Shown here: one piece after another, positions 9,724 to 17,753 of the stretch
Layout of the letters: each line of letters starts with the position of its first letter
How positions within the stretch are numbered: position 1 is the first letter of the stretch
Notes under the pieces: model-generated
Seen by the model: the letters and a program-made list of their open reading frames with translations, nothing else
Told to the model about the DNA's origin: nothing
The model's database searches: none
From: an uncultured bacterium
GTDB lineage: Bacteria > Actinomycetota > Coriobacteriia > Coriobacteriales > Coriobacteriaceae
Assembly: GCA_905215755.1 (NCBI GenBank)
Contig: CAJMRE010000019.1
Coordinates: 1 to 38,649, forward strand
Length of the DNA stretch: 38,649 nt
Direction of reading: 5' to 3'
Program-made: the position numbers and the translations under genes

Positions 9724-10458
9724 ATGTCCGAAGGCTGGAACATCCTGGTGGTTGATGACGAGCCTCCAATTAGGGCTGAGCTACGCTATCTGTTGGAAAA
9801 GGATACGCGTGTGGGCCAGATTGCCGAGGCGGGCAATGTCACCGAAGCCGTGGAGTCGATTCTGTCGAACAAGCCCGACGTGCTGTTTTTAGACATTACC
9901 ATGCCCGGTCGCTCGGGAATTGAGCTTGCCGAGACGCTGCAGAACCTAAAGACGCCGCCGGTGGTTGTGTTTGTGACGGCGTTTGCCGAGTATGCGGCTG
10001 ATGCCTATAACCTCGATGCCGTCGATTATGTCGTCAAGCCGGTCGAGGACGCACGCCTGTCAAAGGCACTCGACAAGATCGAGACAGCCTTGGGTGCCCG
10101 TCGTGTTATCCACGCTCCGCGCCAGCCTTTGCGTCTGACGGTGGACCGCGGGGGCAAAAAGGTGTTCATTCCCGCCGCAGACGTCTGCTACTTTGAGGCG
10201 CGCGCCGATTTTTGCAATGCCATCTGCGCCGAGGGAACGTACCTGATCAATGAGTCGATCTCTTCGCTCGAGCGTCGCTTGGTCTCCGAGGGCTTTATTC
10301 GCGTTCATCGCAGCTATCTGGTCAATTTGGAAGACGTGCACAATGTTGAGATTGGCTCCACGGGGTTGATGGAGCTCAGGCTTGACCGCGTGAGCTCGAC
10401 GGTGCCCGTGTCCCGCCGTCGCGCTGCCGAGGTTAAAGCACGCTTGGGGCTTGCGTAG
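9724..10458 (+). CDS. LytTR-family response regulator (pair 1)
   Basis: DNA-binding response regulator of 244 aa. The receiver domain carries the acidic pair in LVVDDEPP (Asp11, Asp12), the phosphoacceptor Asp57 in FLDITMPG and Lys105 in VVKPVED. The C-terminal LytTR domain (about 135-240) shows CYFEARADFCNAIC, FIRVHRSYLVNLE and VPVSRRRAAEVK, which are typical of the family. LytTR proteins bind pairs of short direct repeats about 21 bp apart and usually activate. GAGGGGAAG precedes the start. It forms an operon with the kinase just upstream. Targets are not evident next door; candidate sites elsewhere in the window are listed under findings. It is clearly similar to the regulator at 15628, including the VDYxxKPVE segment. 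Confidence 0.93.
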   Translation: MSEGWNILVVDDEPPIRAELRYLLEKDTRVGQIAEAGNVTEAVESILSNKPDVLFLDITMPGRSGIELAETLQNLKTPPVVVFVTAFAEYAADAYNLDAVDYVVKPVEDARLSKALDKIETALGARRVIHAPRQPLRLTVDRGGKKVFIPAADVCYFEARADFCNAICAEGTYLINESISSLERRLVSEGFIRVHRSYLVNLEDVHNVEIGSTGLMELRLDRVSSTVPVSRRRAAEVKARLGLA

Positions 10459-10550
10459 ACGGTCTGCGTGCCGTCGTTTACCATCGCAGGTTTGGCATGG
10501 GCGCGCGGTGGGCATAATGGGTGGCATCGAATGAAATCGAAAGGATCATT

Positions 10551-11495
10551 ATGCCCGCGCTTATCACCCATCATCTGTTTGGCGAGGAAAGCATCGACCG
10601 TCTTCCGCAGGGCGTCATCACGTCCGATGAAGAGCGCATTGCCTTTATCTTGGGCAACCAAGGCCCCGACCCGTTTTTCTTTCACATTCTGACACCGCGT
10701 GTTTCCGACTGCACGCTGCTGGCGCAGGTCATGCATCGGTCGCGCATGTCTCGCCAGTTCGCGTGCCTGCGCGACGGCGTGTCGCATCTGCTGCCGCGCG
10801 ACGCCAGCTTGGGTCGCGCCTTTGCGCTGGGCCTGCTGTCTCATTACGTGCTCGACCGCAACGCCCATCCCTTTGTCTATGAGCAGCAGTTTGGCATCGT
10901 GGAGTCCGATTCAGAGCTTGAGGATTCGAGCAGTCAGGTCCATGCCGTGATCGAGAGCGACCTGGATGTACTGATGCTGCAGCTTAAACGCGATGGCGCT
11001 ACGGTCGACGATTACCCGCCGGCGGGCGAGATCGTCACCACCGATCGCATCAATCGCGTGGCCGGCGTGCTGATGAGCTATGTTGCCGGACGCGTGTACG
11101 GCATTGACATTCCGGCGGGGGAGTACGGTGCTGCCGTTGCCAATATGCAGCGACTTTACCGCGCGATTGAGCCGGCCGGCTCCGCAAAGACGCGCGCGAT
11201 CTCGCTGGTTGAGGGCCTGGTGCACGACTACTCGCTGCTCGACGGCCTTGCCCATCGCGTGACGACGGAGCTGCCCGAGCGCACCGGTAACCTGGGCCAT
11301 CTGACATGGAAGAATCCCTTTACCGACGAGGTCTCGAACGAGAGTTTCCCCGAGGTCTTTGATCGCGCGCTGGTCGATTACGAGTGCACGGTCGCACGAT
11401 TCATCGAAACAGGCGACATGGAGGCCGTGACCGGTCACGTCAACTACAGCGGCCGCGTGCTCGGCGCCGACGAGGAGTTCGACCGCGAGGAATAG
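10551..11495 (+). CDS. Zinc-dependent phospholipase C-like domain protein (PF00882 type)
   Basis: A 314-aa protein without an obvious signal peptide. The N-terminal half has the pattern of the zinc-dependent phospholipase C/S1-P1-like helical fold: MPALITHHLFGEE at the start, GNQGPDPFFF, then GLLSHYVLDRNAHPFVYE, which supplies His and Asp candidates for metal binding. Bacterial proteins of this group are often annotated only by domain, and most lack proven lipase activity. The C-terminal 150 residues are helical with no motif I recognise. The start at ATG 10551 is chosen because GAAAGGATCATT precedes it; the in-frame ATG at 10521 has no comparable site. It follows the LytTR regulator by 92 bases with a possible own promoter (TTGGCA 10492, CATAAT 10513). 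Confidence 0.7.
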   Translation: MPALITHHLFGEESIDRLPQGVITSDEERIAFILGNQGPDPFFFHILTPRVSDCTLLAQVMHRSRMSRQFACLRDGVSHLLPRDASLGRAFALGLLSHYVLDRNAHPFVYEQQFGIVESDSELEDSSSQVHAVIESDLDVLMLQLKRDGATVDDYPPAGEIVTTDRINRVAGVLMSYVAGRVYGIDIPAGEYGAAVANMQRLYRAIEPAGSAKTRAISLVEGLVHDYSLLDGLAHRVTTELPERTGNLGHLTWKNPFTDEVSNESFPEVFDRALVDYECTVARFIETGDMEAVTGHVNYSGRVLGADEEFDREE

Positions 11496-11596
11496 GGCCC
11501 GTGCGTGCCCCTTTGCCGAATCCTTACCGGCGGTTCTGGACAATTGGGGTACGATGAACTAACTGCATATCGGGCGAATACGAAGGGTCCCTGTCC

Positions 11597-12856
11597 ATGA
11601 AATACACCAAGCTCGAGCGTAACTGGGTTATGTATGATGTGGGCAATTCGGCCCTCGTGCTGCTCAATACCTCGGTGGTGCCCATTTACTTTAACGCCAT
11701 CAATACCGGCGCTTCCTCGGCCGACCTGGTGGTCGCTTGGGGCAATGCACAGACGATCGCCTCGCTGGTCATCGCCATGCTCATGCCCATTCTGGGCGCA
11801 CTTGCCGACTACGCCGGCAACAAGATCAAGTTCTTCTTGGGCTTCTTCCTCACGGGCCTGGTTCTTTGCCTGGCGCAGGCTATCCCAATGTCCGCCATGG
11901 CATTTTTGACCGTGTACGTGCTGTGCACCATCGGCCTTAACTCTTCTATGACGTTCTACGACGCCATGCTGCCCGACATTACCACCGACGAGCGCATGGA
12001 CGCCGTGTCCAGCTCGGGCTATGCCTGGGGCTACATCGGTTCCACCGTGCCGTTCGTCATCTGCCTGGCGCTTATCATGGGTGGCCCCGCTCTTGGCGTC
12101 CCCACCATGCTGGCAACGCGTCTGTCGTTTGTCATCACCGGTGCCTGGTGGCTCATCTTTACCCTGCCGCTCATTCGCACCTATAAGCAAAAGTACGGTC
12201 GCGAGCGTGGTCCCGAGGATACCATCGGCCACATCGTGGGCGGCGTGTTCTCCGAGGTCGGACACACCATGCGCGAGATCGCCCACAACAAGACCGTGCT
12301 GGTCTACATGGTCGCGTTCTTCTTCTATATCGATGGCGTGCACACGGTCATCTCCATGGCAACCAGCTACGGATCGGCCTTGGGCATCGATTCGACCCAG
12401 TTGGTCCTGGCGCTGCTCGTTACGCAGTTCGTGGCCTTTCCGTCCGCTATCATCTACGGCAAGCTTGCCGGACGCGTGGGCACGCTCAACATGATCCTGG
12501 TGGCGGTCGCCGCCTACATGGGCATTGTGCTGTTCGCCGCGTTCTTCTTAAAGACCGCCTTTGAATTCTGGGTGCTTGCCATTATGGTCGGCCTGTTCCA
12601 GGGCGGCGTGCAGGCGCTCAGCCGCAGCTACTTTGGCCGCATTATCCCCAAGGAAAAGTCCAACGAGTACTACGGCTTCTTTGACATTTTCGGTCGTTAT
12701 GCAAGCGTTATGGGCACCTTCCTGGTGTCGGTCGTCACCTCGCTGACCGGCAACCCGTCGCTGGGCGTCCTTTCCATTGGTGTGCTGCTGGTCGTTGGCT
12801 TTATGCTGCTGGTCCGCCTGTCCCGCATGACTCGGGCGGCAGAGCATGCCGCATAG
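11597..12856 (+). CDS. MFS transporter, UMF1/Atg22-like
   Basis: A 419-aa integral membrane protein with about 12 hydrophobic segments. The N-terminal YDVGNSALVLLNTSVVPIYF and the helix 2-3 loop MPILGALADYAGNKIKF match the UMF1 (unknown major facilitator) branch, related to yeast Atg22 amino acid effluxers. FYDAMLPDITTDERMDAVSSSGYAWGY is a further family hallmark. Substrates of bacterial members are not well known; amino acid efflux is suggested only by the Atg22 relation. A weak AAGGG ribosome site lies about 10 bases upstream of ATG 11597. It stands alone between the PF00882-type gene and the glycosyltransferase, each separated by more than 100 bases, so operon membership is unclear. Confidence 0.88.
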   Translation: MKYTKLERNWVMYDVGNSALVLLNTSVVPIYFNAINTGASSADLVVAWGNAQTIASLVIAMLMPILGALADYAGNKIKFFLGFFLTGLVLCLAQAIPMSAMAFLTVYVLCTIGLNSSMTFYDAMLPDITTDERMDAVSSSGYAWGYIGSTVPFVICLALIMGGPALGVPTMLATRLSFVITGAWWLIFTLPLIRTYKQKYGRERGPEDTIGHIVGGVFSEVGHTMREIAHNKTVLVYMVAFFFYIDGVHTVISMATSYGSALGIDSTQLVLALLVTQFVAFPSAIIYGKLAGRVGTLNMILVAVAAYMGIVLFAAFFLKTAFEFWVLAIMVGLFQGGVQALSRSYFGRIIPKEKSNEYYGFFDIFGRYASVMGTFLVSVVTSLTGNPSLGVLSIGVLLVVGFMLLVRLSRMTRAAEHAA

Positions 12857-12970
12857 GAGCGAGCGGCTATTGTGCCTGTCCACGGTACTCTTTTGGGGTT
12901 ATCCGCAATAAACATTGCGACTTGCGAGCAATGATTTGCCCAAGTGGGTATGATGGAATCAGCTAGGTCG

Positions 12971-13006
12971 CGGGGCGTCGCCTGTGTTTGGCGGCGTCCC
13001 GTTTTT
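12971..13006 (+). terminator. Terminator or attenuator ahead of the glycosyltransferase gene
   Basis: CGGGGCGTCGCC (12971-12982) pairs with GGCGGCGTCCCG (12990-13001), including two G-T pairs, followed by TTTTT. It lies 114 bases after the MFS stop but only 21 bases before the glycosyltransferase start. A TATGAT box at 12949 lies just upstream of it. It could therefore end MFS transcription or attenuate the next transcript. Confidence 0.65.
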
Positions 13007-13027
13007 GTGTTGCAGGGAGGGTAAGGC

Positions 13028-14215
13028 ATGAACGCCACGGTCGTGATTCCAACGTATTGGGCGGGCGATGACGCTTGCGCAAACGCCCCTGGCACCTATG
13101 ACCATTCGACGCGACTCAACGCCGACAATCCCGAACTCGACCGCTGCCTGGCCTCGCTTGAGCAGGTACGTGACATCCCGCGCATCATCCTTTTGGTGGT
13201 CTGTCCCGTTTCTGCCACAGCCGATGTGTCGCTGCGCGTGCACGAGATTGTCGACGCGCATCCCACGCTCAAGGTCACCGTTGTCACCAACACCCAGGCC
13301 TCGCGTATCGCAGACCGGGTTGCTCAGATCGCGCCCAAGGGTTCGGGCGAGTGCGTGAGCCTGCGAGGCTACGGTGCCATCCGCAACATGGGGCTAGCCT
13401 GTGCCGCTGTGCTGGGGCATGACGCGGTTATCTTTTTGGATGACGATGAGGCTGTCATCGACGCCGACTTTATGAAGCGCGCGACCTATGCGTTGGGGCA
13501 GCAGACGCGTCAGGGCTTGCCGATCTTGGTCAAGAGCGGCTATTTCTACGATCGCGACGGCTCGCCGCTGGCTCCCACGGACAAGGCGGGCATCTGCCAT
13601 CGTTGGTGGACCAAGCGCATCGAGTTCAACCGTTGGATGAAAAAGGCGCTCTCGGGCACCCGCATCTCGCGCTCCAACTACGTGTGCGGCGGCCTGATGG
13701 CCCTGCACGCCCGCGCCTTTACGCGTGTAGCCTTTGACCCGTTTATCACCCGCGGCGAGGACTTGGATTACCTCTTTAACATGCGCATGTTTGGCTACGA
13801 CGTGTGGTTCGATAACGAGTGGACCGTGCGCCATCTGCCTCCGGAGTCCGAAAAACGCTCACCGCGCTTTATGCAGGATGTATACCGTTGGTACTACGAA
13901 CGGGCCAAGCTGACATTCGCCGCGCATCAAAAGGAGCTCATTCCCGTTACGGCGGCATCGCTCATGCCCTACCCGGGCCCGTGGATTTCGCGCGAGCTCG
14001 ACGACCGCGTGCGCAAGACCGCTATGGTTCGCAGCGTGTTTACCCGCGAGCATGAGGGCTACCTGCGCATCTGGCGCCATGGTATCGACGAGGCAAAGTC
14101 CTATGCGCGCCAAAACGCTGCAAGCTATCTGCGTTTCCAGAGCTTTTGGCCCAAGATTATGGACGGGCTTTGGCGTGACGCACAACTGATCAGTATCCTG
14201 GAGGGGGCCGAATGA
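13028..14215 (+). CDS. Glycosyltransferase, GT-A fold (family 2-like)
   Basis: A 395-aa cytoplasmic or membrane-associated nucleotide-sugar transferase. The N-terminus MNATVVIPTYW is the usual first strand of a GT-A fold. VIFLDDDEAVIDADF supplies the DxD-type metal and nucleotide-sugar site, and FITRGEDLDYLFNMRMFG supplies the catalytic-base ED motif. A Trp- and Tyr-rich C-terminal helical region follows, with no transmembrane helix. An RxxNMGLACA segment aligns with the acceptor and sugar-binding stretch. A strong ribosome site (GGGAGGGTAAGG) precedes ATG 13028. The last codon overlaps the start of the downstream histidine kinase gene (ATGA), so the two are translationally coupled. The sugar and acceptor are unknown; a cell-surface glycan is the usual guess. 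Confidence 0.85.
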   Translation: MNATVVIPTYWAGDDACANAPGTYDHSTRLNADNPELDRCLASLEQVRDIPRIILLVVCPVSATADVSLRVHEIVDAHPTLKVTVVTNTQASRIADRVAQIAPKGSGECVSLRGYGAIRNMGLACAAVLGHDAVIFLDDDEAVIDADFMKRATYALGQQTRQGLPILVKSGYFYDRDGSPLAPTDKAGICHRWWTKRIEFNRWMKKALSGTRISRSNYVCGGLMALHARAFTRVAFDPFITRGEDLDYLFNMRMFGYDVWFDNEWTVRHLPPESEKRSPRFMQDVYRWYYERAKLTFAAHQKELIPVTAASLMPYPGPWISRELDDRVRKTAMVRSVFTREHEGYLRIWRHGIDEAKSYARQNAASYLRFQSFWPKIMDGLWRDAQLISILEGAE

Positions 14216-15555
14216 TCGACCGCCGCGCCCAGCGCGATAGCTCAATATCAATCTTTCGCATCATTGCCGTTGCCTGCGCCATTTGCGTGCTGGTGTACTT
14301 TATTTTTGCCTTGGTGACCGGTATCGAGCCGATCGCCACGGTGATTGCCTGCGCGCTGCTGTGCATCTTTCTGTGCATCTTTATCTTTTTGACGCTCAAT
14401 CCCGATTCAGTGCGCTCCCAGTACACCGAGGAGACGCTCTCGGTGGCCTCGGCCATGCTCGAGGACATTAAGGGCGGTCTGACGCAGGAGTCGGCGCGTT
14501 TGGTGTGCCGGCGCATTTTGCCCGAGACGCGCGCCATGACGGTGGCCATCACCGACGAGGACAACGTGCTTGCCTGCGCGGGCGAGTTTGAGGAAAAACT
14601 GCTGCCAGATTCTCCCATTCACACGCTTGCCACACGCTACGTTATCGAACATGGCATCGTGCAGTCGTTCAACCGTATGGTGGATGTCGTGGGCTCGGAC
14701 GGCTCACACAACCAAGTCCCCGCCGGCATTATCGCCCCCATCAAGGTGGGCGATCGTACCGTCGGCACGCTCAAGTTCTACTACAAGACCCCGCGCGCCG
14801 TCGACCGTACCCAGTATGCGCTTGCCTCGGGCTTTGCCGAGATCTTGTCCACGCAGCTCGCCATCCACGAGCTCGAGGTGCAAAAGGAACTCACGGCGCG
14901 CGCCGAGGTGCGTGCGCTGCAGGCGCAGATTAACCCGCACTTCCTGTTCAACACGCTGAACACCATTGCATCGTTTACGCGCACCGACCCGCTGCGGGCC
15001 CGCGAACTGCTTCGTGAGTTCTCATCGTTCTATCGTGCCACGCTCGACAACTCGGGATCGCTTATTCCGGTCTCGCGCGAGGTCGCACAGACCAAGCGCT
15101 ACCTTACCTTTGAGAAGGCCCGCTTTGGCGAGGATCGCGTGCTTGCGACGTTCGATGTGTCCGAGGACGTGGAAGATACGCTGGTGCCGGCGTTCGTGAT
15201 CCAGCCGATTGTCGAGAACGCCGTGCGTCATGGTATGGGCGATGACGACGCCCTGAGGATCGACGTGACCGTTCACCAAGACGGCGAGGATGCAATCTTG
15301 ATTGCCGTGGCCGATAATGGCGTGGGCATGGATGAGGGTACCGCCGCCAGACTGTTTGACGAGCGTTCTGCCCGTCCCGACGCCAGCTCTCCCCAGGGTG
15401 GCGGCGCCGGTGTGGCCATGCACAATATTTCGGAGCGCATCCATCGCTTTTATGGGCCGCACTCCTATACGCGTGTCGAATCGGCGCCGGGCAAGGGCAC
15501 CAAAGTGCTCCTTCATCTTGATTTGTCAGAGAGCATCTTTGACATTCAAGAGTAA
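14212..15555 (+). CDS. LytS-type sensor histidine kinase (pair 2)
   Basis: Sensor kinase of 447 aa, built like the kinase at 8294. It has two membrane helices (about 13-33 and 37-59), a GAF-like region with GIIAPIKVGDRTVGTLKFYY, and a signalling helix ALASGFAEILSTQLAIHELE. The His_kinase box has His243 in AQINPHFLFNTLNTIAS, and the ATPase domain has Asn336 in VENAVRHG and the G box VADNGVGMDEG. The ATG start overlaps the glycosyltransferase stop by 4 bases. The partner regulator starts 72 bases downstream. Conservation with pair 1 extends from the membrane region through the catalytic core, so the pairs look like a duplication. Coupling to a glycosyltransferase hints at cell-envelope sensing, but that is inference. 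Confidence 0.92.
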   Translation: MIDRRAQRDSSISIFRIIAVACAICVLVYFIFALVTGIEPIATVIACALLCIFLCIFIFLTLNPDSVRSQYTEETLSVASAMLEDIKGGLTQESARLVCRRILPETRAMTVAITDEDNVLACAGEFEEKLLPDSPIHTLATRYVIEHGIVQSFNRMVDVVGSDGSHNQVPAGIIAPIKVGDRTVGTLKFYYKTPRAVDRTQYALASGFAEILSTQLAIHELEVQKELTARAEVRALQAQINPHFLFNTLNTIASFTRTDPLRARELLREFSSFYRATLDNSGSLIPVSREVAQTKRYLTFEKARFGEDRVLATFDVSEDVEDTLVPAFVIQPIVENAVRHGMGDDDALRIDVTVHQDGEDAILIAVADNGVGMDEGTAARLFDERSARPDASSPQGGGAGVAMHNISERIHRFYGPHSYTRVESAPGKGTKVLLHLDLSESIFDIQE

Positions 15556-15627
15556 AATAAAAGGCTACGGGCTCAACGTCATGCGACGGATGCCCGGCGT
15601 AGTTAGTTGACGAAAGGTTTTATCCCT

Positions 15628-16344
15628 ATGCTGCGTGCGATGATTGTGGATGATGAGGCGCCGGCTCGCTCGGAGCTTCGCTTCCTGCTCGAGCAAACGG
15701 GCAAGATCGGCACGATCACTGAGGCGTCGAGCGTCCGCTCCGCCATCGAGATGCTTATGGAAAGTCGCGTAGATGTCGTGTTTCTCGATATCTCGATGCC
15801 CGGTGCCTCGGGCCTGCAACTTGCCGAGGCGCTGCATAAGCTCAAAAATCCGCCGGCGATCGTGTTTGTGACTGCGTATAGTGACCATGCGGTCGAGGCA
15901 TTCGACGTGGATGCCGTCGATTATCTGATGAAGCCGGTCGAGGAAGCTCGCTTGGATCGCGCGATCGAGAAGGTCATGCAACGCACCAAGCCGGTTACGG
16001 ACAGCAAGGTGACCATCGAGCGTATCCCGGTGGAAAAGGGCGGCCGCAAGGTGCTCATTCCCGTGGACGACATTCGCTTTATCATGGCCAAGGACGATTA
16101 CTCCTGCATCTATACCGTCGATGATCGCTTTTTGTCGACGACCTCGCTGGCGCAGTTTGAGGCCAAGCTCTGCGACTTTGGCTTCTTCCGTGTTCACCGC
16201 CGCTATATCGTCAACTTGGCGTGTGTCACGGACGTTGAGACGGTGCCCTCGGGCGCCATCCAGCTGGGCATTACGGGCGTCGACGAACGCGTGCCGGTTT
16301 CGCGCCGCCGCGTCGTGCCGCTCAAGAAGGCTCTGAGTCTCTAG
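15628..16344 (+). CDS. LytTR-family response regulator (pair 2)
   Basis: Response regulator of 238 aa. The receiver domain starts MLRAMIVDDEAPARSELRF, with phosphoacceptor Asp54 in FLDISMPG and Lys102 in LMKPVEE. The C-terminal LytTR DNA-binding domain has FIMAKDDYSCIYT, FFRVHRRYIVNLA and VPVSRRRVVPLKK. ATG 15628 is chosen over the in-frame TTG 15607 because it gives the standard receiver N-terminus and has GAAAGG upstream. It ends the operon glycosyltransferase-kinase-regulator, and a terminator begins 7 bases after the stop. It closely resembles the regulator at 9724, so cross-talk or shared DNA sites between the two pairs are possible. Confidence 0.93.
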   Translation: MLRAMIVDDEAPARSELRFLLEQTGKIGTITEASSVRSAIEMLMESRVDVVFLDISMPGASGLQLAEALHKLKNPPAIVFVTAYSDHAVEAFDVDAVDYLMKPVEEARLDRAIEKVMQRTKPVTDSKVTIERIPVEKGGRKVLIPVDDIRFIMAKDDYSCIYTVDDRFLSTTSLAQFEAKLCDFGFFRVHRRYIVNLACVTDVETVPSGAIQLGITGVDERVPVSRRRVVPLKKALSL

Positions 16345-16350
16345 CACACT

Positions 16351-16401
16351 GGCCCCGCAGCCCTGTAGACCCATCGTCTGCGGAGCCGTGGGGCCTTTTT
16401 T
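16351..16401 (+). terminator. Terminator of the pair-2 operon
   Basis: A roughly 20-bp imperfect stem has its closed base formed by GGCCCC (16351-16356) and GGGGCC (16390-16395), followed directly by a run of seven Ts. It begins 7 bases after the regulator stop. Confidence 0.8.
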
Positions 16402-16440
16402 GTATGTATCTGCCGAATCGTTTTTTGCGGAAGGGATCCC

Positions 16441-16908
16441 ATGAACAGTGCAAGCGCCAAGCGCATCGACATCATCTCGGACACCCACGGCTATTTATCG
16501 CCTGCGCTCTTGGACGAGCTTAAGGGCGCGGATCTGATTATCCATGCCGGTGACCTTACGTCGGAGATGGACTACGAGCACCTATGCACTATCGCCCCCG
16601 TGCGGGCCGTACTGGGCAACAACGATTACTACCGCGACTACGGCCCCGATGTAGACCGTCTTGTACTCTTTACCTACGAAGGCCTCAAATTCGCCGTAGC
16701 CCACTACCGCGAAGACCTTCCGGTGGGATCCGTAGACGTAGCCATCAACGGTCATACCCACGTAACCAAAGAAGCCCAAGTGGGCCGCTGCTTAGTCCTC
16801 AACCCGGGCAGCGCCAGCTACCCCAGAGGCACCCGAGGCCCCACCATGGCCAGAATGCTAGTAAAAGACGGCAAGATCATAAGCACTAAGTTTATTGACC
16901 TAGAATAA
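16441..16908 (+). CDS. YfcE/MJ0936-type metallophosphoesterase
   Basis: A small (155 aa) cytoplasmic phosphodiesterase. The calcineurin-like metal motifs are all present in order: ISDTHGYL (DxH), IIHAGDLTS (GD), VLGNNDYY (GNxD), AHYRED and NGHTHV (GHTH). YfcE relatives hydrolyse model phosphodiesters; the physiological substrate is not established. The gene follows the pair-2 terminator and ends just before a bidirectional terminator. Oddly, codon choice shifts within the gene. The first half resembles its neighbours, while the last 75 codons use many A-ending and rarer codons (GTA, CTA, AGA, ATA), leading into an A/C-rich stretch that ends in the terminator. Confidence 0.9.
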   Translation: MNSASAKRIDIISDTHGYLSPALLDELKGADLIIHAGDLTSEMDYEHLCTIAPVRAVLGNNDYYRDYGPDVDRLVLFTYEGLKFAVAHYREDLPVGSVDVAINGHTHVTKEAQVGRCLVLNPGSASYPRGTRGPTMARMLVKDGKIISTKFIDLE

Positions 16909-16915
16909 TCACAAC

Positions 16916-16949
16916 AAAAACGGGGGATGCAGATGTGTCCCCCGTTTTT
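16916..16949. terminator. Bidirectional terminator after the phosphoesterase gene
   Basis: A perfect 12-bp stem, AAAAACGGGGGA (16916-16927) with TCCCCCGTTTTT (16938-16949), has a 10-base loop. The A and T feet make it work in either direction. Confidence 0.88.
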
Positions 16950-17065
16950 CTTTAAGCCAAAGGCCAAAGTTCAACAAGATCCATCAGACCAACCCCGCCG
17001 AGGAGCACGCGGGCTAGCCGCGCAGCGGCGCACGCCCGCAAAACTGGTTGAACAAAGTGACGGCA

Positions 17066-17208
17066 GGGAGGGCTTCCGGGGCTGAGGGCGGGGGTTAAGT
17101 TTGTCGCGAGTTCCGCACGCAAAGGAAAGCACTTAATGTGCTTTCCGTCTTGCGCAGGACTGTAGAGCAGCAAACTTAACCCCCGCCCTCAGCCCCGGAA
17201 GCCCTCCC
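17066..17208. repeat. 38-bp perfect long inverted repeat with inner hairpin
   Basis: The arms at 17066-17103 and 17171-17208 are perfect complements for 38 bp. The left arm starts GGGAGGGCTTCCGGGGCTGA. The 67-base interior contains a second stem, GGAAAGCAC (17124-17132) with GTGCTTTCC (17138-17146), with partial pairing between (CGCACGCAA and TTGCGCAGG flanks). The whole could fold into one cruciform or RNA hairpin of about 143 bases. No open frame uses it. The rest of the 16950-17316 gap has weaker complementarity (GTTCAAC near 16970, GTTGAAC near 17047) and the tRNA promoter. Confidence 0.9.
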
Positions 17209-17240
17209 GGATGGCCCCAAAAAATTTTTCAAAAAAGTTG

Positions 17241-17270
17241 TTGCGCGCCGGACAGACTTCTGTGTATACT
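17241..17270 (+). promoter_or_regulatory. Promoter of tRNA-Asp
   Basis: TTGCGC (17241-17246) and TATACT (17265-17270) are 18 bp apart. This puts the transcript start around 17277, about 40 bases before the mature tRNA end. Confidence 0.6.
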
Positions 17271-17316
17271 AATCCCCGCAGCGCACGCGAGCGGAAACAA
17301 ACGCGAACGACTGCCT

Positions 17317-17394
<78 letters not shown>

Positions 17395-17403
17395 ACGCAA
17401 TTA

Positions 17404-17430
17404 AAGCCACGTCTTCGGACGTGGCTTTTT
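17404..17430 (+). terminator. Terminator of tRNA-Asp
   Basis: AAGCCACGTC (17404-17413) pairs perfectly with GACGTGGCTT (17418-17427) around a TTCG tetraloop, with Ts following. Confidence 0.9.
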
Positions 17431-17530
17431 GCGTTTGATGCACTTTGTTTCGATAGAACGATCGCCCTGGTGCATCTTCGCCCAGAATCCTCGCGCCTTC
17501 GGGAACGCAAGTAAAATCCAATAAGTATAT

Positions 17531-17593
17531 CTGTCTGAACAACAGCTTTGTTGCGCAACACCTGTTCAACGAGACAGGGGGTTAGGTTATACT
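17531..17593 (+). promoter_or_regulatory. Promoter and operator-like palindromes upstream of the Rrf2 gene
   Basis: TTCAAC (17565-17570) and TATACT (17588-17593) are 17 bp apart. A perfect 12-bp palindrome TGTTGCGCAACA (17549-17560) sits 4 bp upstream of the -35. A larger interrupted palindrome, CTGTCTGAACA (17531-17541) with TGTTC...AGACAG (17563-17577), overlaps the -35. These could be binding sites for the Rrf2 protein or another regulator. The leader to the start codon is about 150 bases and contains no clear gene. Confidence 0.5.
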
Positions 17594-17753
17594 AAATTGC
17601 ACTGTGCGCCGCATCTGATGCATTTCGCTCCAAGCGCGGCACTCAGTGGATATCCGATTTACCATTTGGATGTCCTGGCGGTCATTTAGCGTCTCGACAC
17701 AAGCTCGGCCCCGGAGCTCGTTCGAGCTGTTCGTATTCCTTGAAAGGGGAAAA

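Noticed and set aside
17646..17753. N-terminal extension of the Rrf2 regulator
   Set aside because: The Rrf2 fold starts at MDISRKTDYALR (17754), where a good ribosome site also lies; the extension is leader sequence after the promoter.
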